A DNA stretch of 64,000 nt from Kaistella palustris DSM 21579 (GCF_000422265.1 NZ_AULL01000016.1:186001-250000); one strand, 5' to 3'; shown: positions 25,773-34,759, numbered from the stretch's first letter. A program made the numbers and translations. The notes: generated by a model not told the origin, from the letters alone.

Positions 25773-26765
25773 ATGAAAAAGACAAATGTAGCCGTGGTGA
25801 TGGGCGGTTATTCAGATGAATACAAAGTTTCACTTAAAAGCGGACAGTTGATCTTTGATTCGCTGGACCGTGAGAAATACAATGTGTACAAAGTCATCAT
25901 TCTGAAAGAAGAATGGTATTTTCTGGATGACAGAGGTGAAAAAGCCGCCATCAACCGCGCGGATTTTTCAGTGAATCTAAGCAGTGGTTTCGATGTAAAG
26001 TTTGATGTCTGCTTTAATATCATTCACGGGAAACCTGGTGAGAATGGTGAATTACAGGCGTATTGGGACACGATCGGCCAGAAATATACAGGTTGCGGAT
26101 TTTACCAGAGCGCACTTACATTTAATAAAAAAGATACACTCGCGGTACTTTCCAAATATAATATTCCTGCCGCAAAAAGTGTCTATTTGAGGAACGGTGA
26201 AAGCTATAACGAAGCGCAGATCATTGCAGACCTGGGCCTACCTTTATTTGTAAAGCCCAACCAGTCCGGATCTTCGCTCGGTATTACCAAAGTAAAGGAT
26301 AAAGAAGATTTTCAACGCGCTGTGGCATTTGCTTTTGCAGAAGATGACCAGATCCTGATCGAAAGTTTTCTAGATGGTATGGAAGTTTCCGTGGGAGTTT
26401 TGGATTATAAAGGCGAAACCCTGGTTTTGGGAATCACCGAAATAGTGCCCGATAATGATTTTTTCGATTACGAAGCCAAATACGAAGGTGCCTCGCAGGA
26501 AATTACACCCGCAAGAATTGATGACGCAACACGTTTGAAAGTAGAAGAAATTGCGAAGCGCGCCTACGATTCATTAGGAATGAGCGGTTTTTCGAGAAGT
26601 GAATTCATTATTATGAACGGCACGCCATTTATGCTGGAAATGAATACAAACCCCGGTTTTTCACCAGCATCCATTCTGCCGCAGCAGGCCGCTCACTACG
26701 GTACCTCTATAAAAGACCTCTGTGGAAATGAAGTGGAAAAAGCGTTAGCCAAAACATTAAAATAA
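25773..26765 (+). CDS. ddl: D-alanine--D-alanine ligase
   Basis: 330-residue ATP-grasp ligase that makes the D-Ala-D-Ala dipeptide for peptidoglycan. Motifs: VAVVMGGYSDE near the N-terminus, FNIIHGKPGENGELQ, the ATP-grasp lid FVKPNQSGSSLGITKV, and the metal-binding end FMLEMNTNPGFS. The open frame extends 66 codons further upstream without family sequence and across the divergent promoter region, so ATG 25773 (MKKTNVAVVMGG) is chosen. coaD follows after 58 bases. Confidence 0.96.
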   Translation: MKKTNVAVVMGGYSDEYKVSLKSGQLIFDSLDREKYNVYKVIILKEEWYFLDDRGEKAAINRADFSVNLSSGFDVKFDVCFNIIHGKPGENGELQAYWDTIGQKYTGCGFYQSALTFNKKDTLAVLSKYNIPAAKSVYLRNGESYNEAQIIADLGLPLFVKPNQSGSSLGITKVKDKEDFQRAVAFAFAEDDQILIESFLDGMEVSVGVLDYKGETLVLGITEIVPDNDFFDYEAKYEGASQEITPARIDDATRLKVEEIAKRAYDSLGMSGFSRSEFIIMNGTPFMLEMNTNPGFSPASILPQQAAHYGTSIKDLCGNEVEKALAKTLK

Positions 26766-26823
26766 AAAGTAGATTTTACTTTGAAAAAATCCAAGAATTG
26801 AGATCCAAAATCTAAATTAAATT

Positions 26824-27306
26824 ATGAAAATCGCAGTTTTTCCAGGTTCCTTTGATCCGATTACGCTCGGCCATTTCGATATCGTAGAAAGGGCGACACC
26901 GCTTTTCGATAAGATCATCATTGCGATCGGGCAGAATTCCCAGAAAAAATATATGTTTTCACTGGAGCAGCGTATGGATTTCATCCGCAGGACTTTTAAA
27001 GATTTCCCTAATGTAGAAGTTGATCATTTCGAAGGATTGACCATCGATTACTGCCACAGCAAAAAAGTAAGTTTTATACTTCGCGGTCTGCGTAATCCCG
27101 CCGATTTCGAATTCGAAAAAGCCATTGCCCAAACCAACCGTGAGCTTACGCAGGACAATAAAATTGAAACCATATTTTTACTGACTTCGGCCAGCAAGTC
27201 ATTTATAAGTTCAAGCATTGTGCGGGAAATACTGACTTTCGGCGGCCATTACGAACTTCTTGTACCGGAGGCGGTGCGGGTTGCTGCTAAAAAACAGGGA
27301 TTTTGA
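26824..27306 (+). CDS. coaD: Phosphopantetheine adenylyltransferase
   Basis: 160-residue nucleotidyltransferase that adenylates 4'-phosphopantetheine in coenzyme A synthesis. The fold marks are AVFPGSFDPITLGHFDIV with the T/HxGH motif, ILRGLRNPADFEFE and the C-terminal ISSSIVREI. Normal length. The TRIC-type channel gene starts inside its stop codon region (TTGA overlap of 4 bases). Confidence 0.97.
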   Translation: MKIAVFPGSFDPITLGHFDIVERATPLFDKIIIAIGQNSQKKYMFSLEQRMDFIRRTFKDFPNVEVDHFEGLTIDYCHSKKVSFILRGLRNPADFEFEKAIAQTNRELTQDNKIETIFLLTSASKSFISSSIVREILTFGGHYELLVPEAVRVAAKKQGF

Positions 27307-27941
27307 TCATACACGAGAATTTAAATTTCATCATTGAGCTTTTGGGGACAATTGCTTTCGCCATGTCGGGCAGTTTTGCCGCGATGCAGAAACGTTTGGA
27401 TCCCTTCGGTGTGCTGATCATTGCATTTGTAACTTCTGTGGGCGGCGGAACCGTGCGCGATGTTTTGCTGGATGTTCCCGTTTTCTGGATGCGCGACCTT
27501 GTGATGTGTACCGTGATTTTCATTACCTGTATTCTCGCGATGATCTTCAAATCCCTGGAAAAGAAATTCCGTGTCACCTTATTTGTTTTCGACAGTTTCG
27601 GGCTCGGGCTTTTTACAATCGTCGGTATACAGAAGGGCTTAAGTGCAGAACTTCATCCTTTGATCTGCCTTACGCTGGGAACGATAACAGGCTGTTTTGG
27701 TGGGATTATCCGCGATATACTGCTGAACAGAATTCCGCTCATTTTCAGGAAAGAGATCTACGCTACGGCCTGCCTGCTCGGCGGAACCGTGTTTATGCTG
27801 CTTGTAAAATACAGCAGTTTCACGTACACTTTTGTACAGATTTCCACCATTCTGCTGATCGTGTTCATCCGCACGCTCGCTGTAAAATACCAGTGGCAGA
27901 TTCCCAAATTTTATGGTACAGACCAGACTTCGGAAATGTAA
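27303..27941 (+). CDS. Trimeric intracellular cation channel family protein
   Basis: 212-residue inner-membrane protein of the UPF0126/TRIC family. Two repeats, each of three membrane helices, carry the glycine-rich signatures GGGTVRDVLLD and GGIIRDILLNRIP. The seventh helix is VQISTILLIVFIRTLAV. Bacterial homologues form homotrimeric cation channels; the physiological role is unclear. The start is probably the TTG at 27303, which overlaps the coaD stop by 4 bases, since no ATG precedes the first helix. Confidence 0.88.
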   Translation: MIIHENLNFIIELLGTIAFAMSGSFAAMQKRLDPFGVLIIAFVTSVGGGTVRDVLLDVPVFWMRDLVMCTVIFITCILAMIFKSLEKKFRVTLFVFDSFGLGLFTIVGIQKGLSAELHPLICLTLGTITGCFGGIIRDILLNRIPLIFRKEIYATACLLGGTVFMLLVKYSSFTYTFVQISTILLIVFIRTLAVKYQWQIPKFYGTDQTSEM

Positions 27942-28013
27942 GAAGCGCTTAATTGTTTTTATTAATGATTTTGCGTTGCAATACGGCAGCAAAGATCCGG
28001 CGGCTTCAATCCT

Positions 28014-28580
28014 TTAGAAAGATCTTCCGCGCTGGCGCATATTTGGATTATGCATGTGTTTCTGCATTGACGGCATTTTCAGCTGGTCTTTCATCATTTT
28101 GATCTGGTCGGTCATCATACCGGCAGTATCCAGCCGTTTAGCTTCCTCCAGCAGTTTTGTGGCTTCCTGTCGCCGGCCTTTCTGCATGGCACCTGCAGCA
28201 ATATTTAACGTGGCCATGGCGCGGTCATGTTTCATATTCAGACCAAACTCCAGGGCTTTTTTCATCAAAGGTTCCACTTTTGCGGGATTTTCCTGAGCAA
28301 GTGTCAGACCCTGCAAATAATGAAAATAACCATATTGTGATTTGTGCAGCTGACTTTCGTAGTTGGTAATTTTTGTTAACCAGCTTTGGGCTTTTTCAAT
28401 ATTCTGTTTTCTTAAAAACCAAAAAGACATAAGTATAAACTCATTTTTAAAGAAAAGGAAAATCGGGATTGCCGAAAGTACAACCACTACGATTCCCCAA
28501 CCGATATTCCTGTTCATCATCAGATAAATTCCGGCAGCGATCATAATTGCCGCGATTACAAATTTTATGTATTTATTCAT
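28014..28580 (-). CDS. Membrane protein with helical (TPR-like) repeats
   Basis: 188-residue protein. The N-terminal 50 residues contain two membrane helices (IKFVIAAIMIAAGIYLMM and GIVVVVLSAIPIFLFF). The soluble remainder is helical with TPR-like pairs (AQSWLTKITNYESQLHKSQY, ATLNIAAGAMQKGRRQEATKLL) and ends in a Met/His/Arg-rich tail. Function unknown. It lies 65 bases downstream of folA on the same strand and may share its transcript. Confidence 0.7.
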   Translation of the reverse strand: MNKYIKFVIAAIMIAAGIYLMMNRNIGWGIVVVVLSAIPIFLFFKNEFILMSFWFLRKQNIEKAQSWLTKITNYESQLHKSQYGYFHYLQGLTLAQENPAKVEPLMKKALEFGLNMKHDRAMATLNIAAGAMQKGRRQEATKLLEEAKRLDTAGMMTDQIKMMKDQLKMPSMQKHMHNPNMRQRGRSF

Positions 28581-28645
28581 TGTTAAATTTTAGAAGGGCA
28601 AAGATATTAATTTGCGGTCACGCAGGAAAACGGGTGGCCGGAAGT

Positions 28646-29140
28646 TTACAGCTTTTCTTTCCGCTCAAAGGTTTGAAAGCAGAAATCATATTCATTTTGG
28701 TCGTCCTTACCGTGACATTCTTCCTGGATTTTTACCCAGATTTTTCCGTCGATTTTCGGAAAGAATACGTCGGCTTCAAGTTTAGCGTTTACCTGCGTTA
28801 CTTCCAATCTGTCGGCGAGATCAATGGTTTGTTGATAAATATTTCCCCCGCCGATAATGAAAATGTTTTCATCGATCTTCTTTGCGAATTTTATGGCTTC
28901 CTTTAAACTGCCTACGATCAGAATTCCCTCTTCAAAATAGTTTTCCTTTCTGCTGACTATAATATTGGTGCGGTTTGGCAATGGCTTACCAATGCTTTCA
29001 TAAGTTTTACGGCCCATAATGATCGGGTGGCCGGTCGTGATTTCTTTGAAACGTTTTAAATCTTTGGGCAGGTGCCAAAGCAATTCATTTTTAGCGCCTA
29101 TTTCATTATTGAGGCCCATTGCCACGACAATTGTGATCAT
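28646..29140 (-). CDS. folA: Dihydrofolate reductase
   Basis: 164-residue NADPH-dependent reductase that regenerates tetrahydrofolate. Motifs: IVVAMGLNNEIGAKNELLWHLP, HPIIMGRKTYESIGKPLPNR (both at family positions, here abbreviated by their key residues) and IIGGGNIYQQ. The catalytic acidic residue is the D of LPKDLKRF. A TAAATTTG box lies 17 bases upstream, back-to-back with the lemA promoter box. Confidence 0.96.
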   Translation of the reverse strand: MITIVVAMGLNNEIGAKNELLWHLPKDLKRFKEITTGHPIIMGRKTYESIGKPLPNRTNIIVSRKENYFEEGILIVGSLKEAIKFAKKIDENIFIIGGGNIYQQTIDLADRLEVTQVNAKLEADVFFPKIDGKIWVKIQEECHGKDDQNEYDFCFQTFERKEKL

Positions 29141-29156
29141 TTTCTGGTAATTTTTA

Positions 29157-29184
29157 CAAATTTAGCACTTAATTTGTATATTTG
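29157..29184. promoter_or_regulatory. Back-to-back -7 boxes of folA and lemA
   Basis: CAAATTTA (29157-29164) is TAAATTTG on the minus strand for folA; TATATTTG (29177-29184) on the plus strand serves lemA. They are only 12 bases apart in the 77-base divergent gap, so the two transcripts may start very close to each other. No TTG at standard spacing on either side. Confidence 0.4.
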
Positions 29185-29217
29185 GGTAGCGAATTTAAAC
29201 ACTAAAAATAATAAACT

Positions 29218-29826
29218 ATGAGAAACAGAGGGTGTATGAGCGCCGGAACCATCGGTATTGCTCTTCTCGTCATTGCCGCTGTGCTCTTCTTTTGGGGTAA
29301 GAACGGATACAACAGTTTTACTACAAAAGAGCAGACAGTAAGTGCCAAATGGTCGAATGTAGAAACTGTGTACCAAAAGCGGGCAAACCTGATTCCCAAC
29401 CTGGAAAGGACGGTAAAATCCTATTCCCAGTTCGAACAGGAAACATTGACTAAAGTGGTTGAAGCACGTTCAAAAGCAACTTCGATCAATGTGGATCCCA
29501 CGAATATGACCGAAGCAGATATGGCCAAATTTCAGGCTGCACAGGGCGAGCTAACCGGCGCATTGAGCAGATTAATGGCGGTTGTAGAAAGCTATCCTAA
29601 TTTAAAAGCGGATCAGCAGTACATTAATTTCCAGCGGGAATATACGGCAATTGAAAACAGCATACGGAGTGAAACAGTTTATTATAATGAAGCTGCGCAG
29701 GATTACAACACTTCTATAAAAACATTCCCGAACAATATCCTGGCGAATTTTACCAACTTCAAAGAAAAACCTTATTTCAAAGCAGACGCGGGCGCGCAAA
29801 AAGCTCCTGATGTCTTTACAAATTAA
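29218..29826 (+). CDS. LemA family protein
   Basis: 202-residue protein with one N-terminal membrane helix (AGTIGIALLVIAAVLFFWG) and a helical bundle. The LemA signature is WSNVETVYQKRANLIPNLERTV, followed by LKADQQYINFQREYTAIENSI. The role of LemA proteins is unclear; they are membrane-associated with a long helical body outside or at the membrane. It is the first gene of an operon with two TPM-domain genes, overlapping the next start by one base. Confidence 0.92.
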   Translation: MRNRGCMSAGTIGIALLVIAAVLFFWGKNGYNSFTTKEQTVSAKWSNVETVYQKRANLIPNLERTVKSYSQFEQETLTKVVEARSKATSINVDPTNMTEADMAKFQAAQGELTGALSRLMAVVESYPNLKADQQYINFQREYTAIENSIRSETVYYNEAAQDYNTSIKTFPNNILANFTNFKEKPYFKADAGAQKAPDVFTN

Positions 29827-30254
29827 TGAGCACTTATCTTACAAATATTCAAATGGCTTCCCTTGTGGAAGCCATTCAAACAGCAGAAGACCATTCGACC
29901 GGCGAGATCAGGATCCATATAGATTCCAATACCGAAGGCCGGAATGCAGAAATTGCGTTTGAAGTTTTCCGCACACTTTGCAAAGACAAAACAGCGGCAA
30001 AGAATGCTGTGCTTTTCCATGTGAATTTTGAACAGAAATATCTTACCATAATTGGTGATGAAGGTATTCACGAAAAAGTGAGCCAACGTTTCTGGGACCG
30101 CATGCACGACAAAATTACCTCGGAATTTGCAAAAGGAAATTACCATGAAGGTTTGCGGAATGCCGTGCTGCAGACCGGATTAGAACTTAAAAAATATTTT
30201 CCCGTAACAGGAGAAAACCCGAATGAACTTCCCAATGAGATTACTTTCTCTTAA
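29826..30254 (+). CDS. TPM domain protein, soluble form
   Basis: 142-residue protein containing a TPM_phosphatase domain (SLVEAIQTAEDHSTGEIRIHI, then a charged core and FAKGNYHEGLRNAV). No signal peptide is visible, so it should be cytoplasmic or an inner-surface protein. The ATG overlaps the lemA stop by one base (TAATG). The partner TPM gene overlaps its end by 32 bases. TPM domains in this operon context may bind or process LemA-associated membrane components; this is inferred from position. Confidence 0.85.
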   Translation: MSTYLTNIQMASLVEAIQTAEDHSTGEIRIHIDSNTEGRNAEIAFEVFRTLCKDKTAAKNAVLFHVNFEQKYLTIIGDEGIHEKVSQRFWDRMHDKITSEFAKGNYHEGLRNAVLQTGLELKKYFPVTGENPNELPNEITFS

Positions 30255-31050
30255 AAACCTTTTATTGTGCCTGTTTCTGGGTTTTAACATTGTTGTTTCT
30301 GCCCAAAAGATTCCTGCAAAGCCGGCGGTATTATATCCTGTGTACGACGAAGTTGGACTTCTGACGAAATCCGAGAAAGACCAGCTTAACCAAAAGCTTA
30401 TTAAATTTTCAGATTCTACATCCACGGAGATCGAAGTTATCATCATTCCGACTACAGGTGGTGAAGATGTAAATTATCTTGCAACGATGTACGGTGAGAA
30501 ATGGGGAATCGGGCAGAAAGGCGTGGATAACGGAATTGTTTTCCTTATCGCGACAGAAGACCGGAAATTCGCCATACAGCAGGGCCGCGCTGTGGAGCAG
30601 TATCTTACGGCTTCAGTTGCCGGTCAGATTCTGGATTATATCGTGACGCCTAATTTCAAGCAGGGCTTGTGGTACGAAGGAATCAACAGAGGAACCACCG
30701 CGCTTATGGAAGCGGTGCAGGGCAAGTTCAAGCCTCTGATCAAAAACACCAGTAACAGCGAGGGCATTAGTCCATTTCGGCTGCTGATCATTTCATTTTT
30801 TGTTTTGATGATTTTAAGTTTTCTGTTCAAAAACCGCGGTGGCGGCGGAAACAATGACGATGATGATGATGAAATGCTCTCAGGACGGGGTAGACGAACG
30901 TATCCGGGAGGTTTTTTCCCGTTTCCGGGAAGTTTTGGCGGCGGCGGCTTTGGTCGGGGTGGCGGCTTCGGCGGAGGTGGCGGCGGCGGTTTTGGCGGTT
31001 TCGGTGGTGGTGGCAGTTTTGGCGGCGGCGGTGCATCTGGCGGCTGGTAG
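30223..31050 (+). CDS. TPM domain membrane protein with Gly-rich tail (YgcG-like)
   Basis: 275-residue protein. Signal peptide about residues 5-26 (LLSLKNLLLCLFLGFNIVVSAQ), a TPM domain (YDEVGLLTKSEKDQLNQKL; TSTEIEVIII; GEKWGIGQKGVDNGIVFLI), one membrane helix near residue 190 (LLIISFFVLMILSFLF) and a C-terminal low-complexity tail of Gly, Phe and Arg with an acidic DDDDDE run. The tail is a common feature of YgcG-type TPM proteins. An alternative ATG at 30235 lies closer to the signal peptide. Confidence 0.87.
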   Translation: MNFPMRLLSLKNLLLCLFLGFNIVVSAQKIPAKPAVLYPVYDEVGLLTKSEKDQLNQKLIKFSDSTSTEIEVIIIPTTGGEDVNYLATMYGEKWGIGQKGVDNGIVFLIATEDRKFAIQQGRAVEQYLTASVAGQILDYIVTPNFKQGLWYEGINRGTTALMEAVQGKFKPLIKNTSNSEGISPFRLLIISFFVLMILSFLFKNRGGGGNNDDDDDEMLSGRGRRTYPGGFFPFPGSFGGGGFGRGGGFGGGGGGGFGGFGGGGSFGGGGASGGW

Positions 31051-31392
31051 AATGAACTTGAAATCTTAGCAATAATTCTGCTTGCCGAAATACCGAATCC
31101 TGGAATTACAGTTTCAGAATTCGAGTTTTTTTTGAAAAAAAGTATTTGTAAAGTTTTTAAAGAAATACAGATTCACAATAAAAATTCAGCGGAGAAATAT
31201 CTTCGCTGAATTTATTTTTAAAGAGTATAAGAGTTTGAAACTGCGTGTGCCAGTTATCCTTGAGCGAATACAGAACCTTTCAACATATAGTTTTCTTGTT
31301 TTTTTAAAATTTGGATATTTTTTGACTGGAGATTCTAAATCCTATGCTTTTCTTTTGATGAAACCGCTTCCTATGGATTGCGGTGGTACTTT
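31051..31392. other. 342-base intergenic region with terminator
   Basis: Lies between the TPM gene and the convergent GIN-domain gene. It is AT-rich and carries one hairpin with flanking A and T tracts (31182-31213). I see no gene or RNA in the remaining ~180 bases; the plus-strand frame starting at 31235 is antisense to the GIN gene. Confidence 0.6.
31182..31213 (+). terminator. Terminator after the LemA-TPM operon
   Basis: AAATTCAGCG (31182-31191) pairs with CGCTGAATTT (31204-31213), 12-base loop, then TATTTTTA. Confidence 0.65.
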
Positions 31393-32187
31393 TTATTTAA
31401 TAGTCACGCTTCCGCCACTGCTTTCCTTTTTGGCCAAAATATTCAAATTCCCTTTTTTGATGACCATAATACTGCCGGAGGAGCTTGCCGCCGCATTTAA
31501 CCGATCACTCACCGAAATACTGATATCGCCACTGCTCGAAGCTTTGGCTTCTGCGTTTTGCGTTACAACTTTTTGTGCATTGAGCGTTCCCGAGGAGGAA
31601 GCGTCTAAATCTGCATTTTGCGATTTGCCGGAAATGTTGATATCGCCAGAAGACGATACTTCAGCCTTTAAATTAACCGCCCAAATTTTTGCCGTAAAGT
31701 TTGCCGAACTGGAAACCTGAACCGAAATGTCATTAGCTTCCAGATCGCCGGAGATTTCAGCGGAACTCGATACTTTTACATCTGTCCGCTCCTGCGTAAA
31801 TTTATCCAAAACTTTAATCCGTGCTGAGGAACTCGCCTCCAGGGCCGAAAAATCTTTAGCAAAAATCTTTACCGCTACGTTGCGCGCAGAAATATTCATA
31901 TTGGGCTTAAAGTGAATAAAGAGTTTGCCCCCATTATTATCCACCAGGATCTCATCAATAATATCGGCGGGCGCGGTTACAACTACCTTTTCCTCATTTG
32001 CTTTTACGATCTGCGCGTTGATGGACTGTGCGACTTTAATTTCGTCAAAATCCATTTTAAACTGTTTTGTTTTCACAGGTCCACTTCCTTCTTTTGGCGT
32101 TAAATTAAATGAAAACCCGTTATCGGATTTTACATTGCAGGACAAAAGCAGGGCTGTCGCAGCGGCGGTCAGGAGTAGAGATCTCAT
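31393..32187 (-). CDS. GIN-domain (DUF2807) lipoprotein
   Basis: 264-residue lipoprotein with signal peptide MRSLLLTAAATALLLSC (lipobox, Cys17). The rest is a head-GIN/DUF2807 domain, a probable right-handed beta-helix found in Bacteroidota surface proteins thought to act as autoadhesins or anti-sigma partners. A striking ladder of SSS(A/G) motifs recurs about every 19 residues (starting at 119, 140, 159, 178, 197, 217 and 235), as expected for repeated rungs. Single gene, divergent from the M3 peptidase gene. Confidence 0.85.
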   Translation of the reverse strand: MRSLLLTAAATALLLSCNVKSDNGFSFNLTPKEGSGPVKTKQFKMDFDEIKVAQSINAQIVKANEEKVVVTAPADIIDEILVDNNGGKLFIHFKPNMNISARNVAVKIFAKDFSALEASSSARIKVLDKFTQERTDVKVSSSAEISGDLEANDISVQVSSSANFTAKIWAVNLKAEVSSSGDINISGKSQNADLDASSSGTLNAQKVVTQNAEAKASSSGDISISVSDRLNAAASSSGSIMVIKKGNLNILAKKESSGGSVTIK

Positions 32188-32244
32188 AGGTTCAGTTTTA
32201 TTTTGGTTAAATTTAATACCTTTACCTTAAATAACAATTTCAAC

Positions 32245-34455
32245 ATGAAAAATATTACATCTGTATTATTAATTTCTACCCTGGCGGCGACAACCGCCTG
32301 TACTACAATGAAGACAACTGAAAATTCAACTACCGAAATGCCTGCTCCCGGTGCAAATCTTGCCGGAAATCCCTTCATGAAAAAAAGTGCACTGCAATAT
32401 CAGGCGCCCGAATTTGATAAAATTAAAGATGAACATTTCAAACCCGCTTTTGATTACGGTATGAAAGTGCAGATCGCCGAGATCAATCAAATTGCCAACA
32501 ATCCTGCAGCACCCACTTTTGAAAATACAATTATTCCCTTGGAGAACAGCGGCGAAGTTTTAAAACGTGCGCAACTTGTATTTTATAACCTCACAGGATC
32601 AAATACCAACCCGACGCTTCAGAAACTTGAAGAAGAGTATGCGCCGATATTCTCTGCGCTCAGCGATAAGATCCTTTTAAATGAAAAACTTTATGCGCGG
32701 ATCAAAGCGATAAAAACCGAAAATTTAGGTAGTGAAGAAAAGCGCGTCCTCGATTTATATATGACCAATTTCGAAATCGCGGGTGCCAATCTATCACCTG
32801 AGAATAAAGCCAAAGTTAAAAAGATCAACGAAGAATTGGCCACGCTTTCTACACAGTTCAGCAGCAAACTGCTCGACGCCAGAAAGAATGGTGCGTTATG
32901 GATCACGGATGTGAAGGAACTCGACGGACTTTCTGCAGATGAGATCGCCGCCGCCGCAGCAGATGCAAAAAGTGCCGGAAAAGATGGATATCTGCTGACA
33001 CTTCAGAACACAACGCAGCAGCCTTTGCTGCAAAACCTGAAAAACCGCGCGACACGCGAAAAACTTTTTAAAGCGTCGTGGTACAGAGCGGAAAAAGGTA
33101 ATGCCGATGACACCAGAAATATTCTGGAAAGAGAAGCGAAACTGCGCATGGAAAAAGGTCACCTTATGGGTAAAAAATCATTTGCAGAATGGAAACTTCA
33201 GGACCAAATGGCAAAGACGCCGGAAAATGCAATGAATCTTTTGGCAAGACTCGCAACGCCGGCTGTTGCAACTGCGAAACGCGAAAGCGATGAAATACAG
33301 AAACTCATCGATCAGCAGAAAGGAGGTTTTACCGTTGAGCCGTGGGATTGGAATTTCTACGCTGAGCAAGTGAGAAAAGCAAAATATGATCTGGATGAGA
33401 ACCAGATTAAGCCGTACTTTGAAGTTCGTGCCGTTTTGGAAAAAGGGGTATTCTTTGCAGCAGAAAAGTTCTACGGCATCACTTTTAAAGAAAGAAATGA
33501 CCTGCCAGTCTATCATCCTGATGTGAAGGCGTATGAGGTTTTCGACCGCGACGGCAAGTCACTCGCGATTTATTATCTGGATTTCTACACCCGCGACAAT
33601 AAAAACGGTGGTGCCTGGATGAGCAATTTTGTGGAGCAAAGTCACCTACTGAACCAGAAACCTGTTATTGTAAACGTATTCAATTTCCAGAAACCTGCAG
33701 AAGGGAAACCGTCCTTGATTTCTTATGATGATGTGACCACCATGTTCCATGAGTTTGGCCATACGCTGCACGGTCTGTTTGCCGACCAGAAGTACATCTC
33801 GATTTCGGGTACTAATGTTCCGCGGGATTTCGTGGAGTTTCCTTCGCAAATCAATGAGTTCTTTGCGCTTGAACCTTCTGTGCTGAAGAATTACGCCATT
33901 CATTACCAAACCAAACAACCTATGCCGCAGGCTTTGGTTGATAAAATTAAAAAAGCTTCAACATTCAACCAAGGTTATTCTACAACTGAACTGGTTTCGG
34001 CTGCGACTTTGGATATGAACTGGCATTCTGTAACTGATGCATCGCAGTTTAAACCGACTTTGGAATTTGAAAAGGATGTGTTGGCAAAATATGGCTTTAA
34101 TCTGAAAGAAGTACCGCCAAGATATCACACGCCTTACTTTGCGCACATTTGGGGTGGTGGCTATTCTGCCGGCTATTATGCGTATATGTGGAGCGATATG
34201 CTGAATGCCGATGCCTGGGACTGGATCACGACGCATGGAGGCATGACGCGTGAAAACGGCGACCGTTTCCGAAAATATATCTTATCCGTAGGAAATTCGA
34301 TGGATCTGAATGAAGCCTTTAAAAACTTTACCGGCAGAAATCCTGATCTGAAACCTTTGTTAAGAAGTAAAGGATTTATCAGTCAGAATTCGGGAACTGT
34401 TGAGTTAAAGATAGCGGATAACACCATTGAACAGAAAGATTTAAAAAAAAAATAA
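32245..34455 (+). CDS. M3 family peptidase (dipeptidyl carboxypeptidase), lipoprotein
   Basis: 736-residue zinc metallopeptidase. ATG 32245 gives a lipoprotein signal (MKNITSVLLISTLAATTAC); the frame is open 14 codons further upstream without sense. The zinc motif HEFGH lies at residues 502-506, with the third ligand in QINEFFALEP. The core matches Dcp-type enzymes that remove C-terminal dipeptides, here in the periplasm. The family normally ends near LLRSKGF; instead a tail with VELKIADNTIEQKDLKKK follows, which reads as the first strand of an Ig-like domain, and the frame stops in an A10 tract. The rest of that domain continues in the -1 frame (see next feature). Confidence 0.9.
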   Translation: MKNITSVLLISTLAATTACTTMKTTENSTTEMPAPGANLAGNPFMKKSALQYQAPEFDKIKDEHFKPAFDYGMKVQIAEINQIANNPAAPTFENTIIPLENSGEVLKRAQLVFYNLTGSNTNPTLQKLEEEYAPIFSALSDKILLNEKLYARIKAIKTENLGSEEKRVLDLYMTNFEIAGANLSPENKAKVKKINEELATLSTQFSSKLLDARKNGALWITDVKELDGLSADEIAAAAADAKSAGKDGYLLTLQNTTQQPLLQNLKNRATREKLFKASWYRAEKGNADDTRNILEREAKLRMEKGHLMGKKSFAEWKLQDQMAKTPENAMNLLARLATPAVATAKRESDEIQKLIDQQKGGFTVEPWDWNFYAEQVRKAKYDLDENQIKPYFEVRAVLEKGVFFAAEKFYGITFKERNDLPVYHPDVKAYEVFDRDGKSLAIYYLDFYTRDNKNGGAWMSNFVEQSHLLNQKPVIVNVFNFQKPAEGKPSLISYDDVTTMFHEFGHTLHGLFADQKYISISGTNVPRDFVEFPSQINEFFALEPSVLKNYAIHYQTKQPMPQALVDKIKKASTFNQGYSTTELVSAATLDMNWHSVTDASQFKPTLEFEKDVLAKYGFNLKEVPPRYHTPYFAHIWGGGYSAGYYAYMWSDMLNADAWDWITTHGGMTRENGDRFRKYILSVGNSMDLNEAFKNFTGRNPDLKPLLRSKGFISQNSGTVELKIADNTIEQKDLKKK

Positions 34456-34754
34456 TACTTACGGTTACGAATAATACTGGTGAAGTAATTTCTACAGGAA
34501 CTTATTTCGTAATCGAAAAGTGGAACGGCCAACAGTGGACGAAGGAAAAAGTAATTCACAACAGCATTTTCTCCAGTATAGGATACATCGTCAATCCGGG
34601 CGAAAGCAGAAGGTTGGAGACTGATATCACTGCGTATTATTCCAGTTTAAAAGCAGGACGGTACAGGATTTCAAAAACCTACTTTTTTGAAAAAGATATT
34701 CCGGTAACTAAGGATGAAGAACACTGGATTTATCAGGAGTTTAAGATTGAATAA
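34431..34754 (+). pseudogene. Ig-like domain fragment (Big_14-like) out of frame with the M3 gene
   Basis: An open frame of 107 codons with no start codon, displaced by -1 from the upstream peptidase. It encodes LTVTNNTGEVISTGTYFVIEKWNG..., through NPGESRRLETDI and LKAGRYRISKTYFF to a natural stop at 34752-34754; this is the pattern of a small bacterial Ig-like domain (TNNTG, EKW, LKAGRYR). The preceding strand (VELKIADNTIE) is at the end of the in-frame peptidase. One additional A in the A10 tract (34443-34452) would fuse both into a protein of about 836 residues. A terminator follows the stop. Confidence 0.75.
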
Positions 34755-34759
34755 GAATG

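Noticed and set aside
31235-31720. 161-codon plus-strand frame opposite the GIN gene
   Set aside because: Antisense shadow of the serine-rich repeats; no start context and no recognisable domain.
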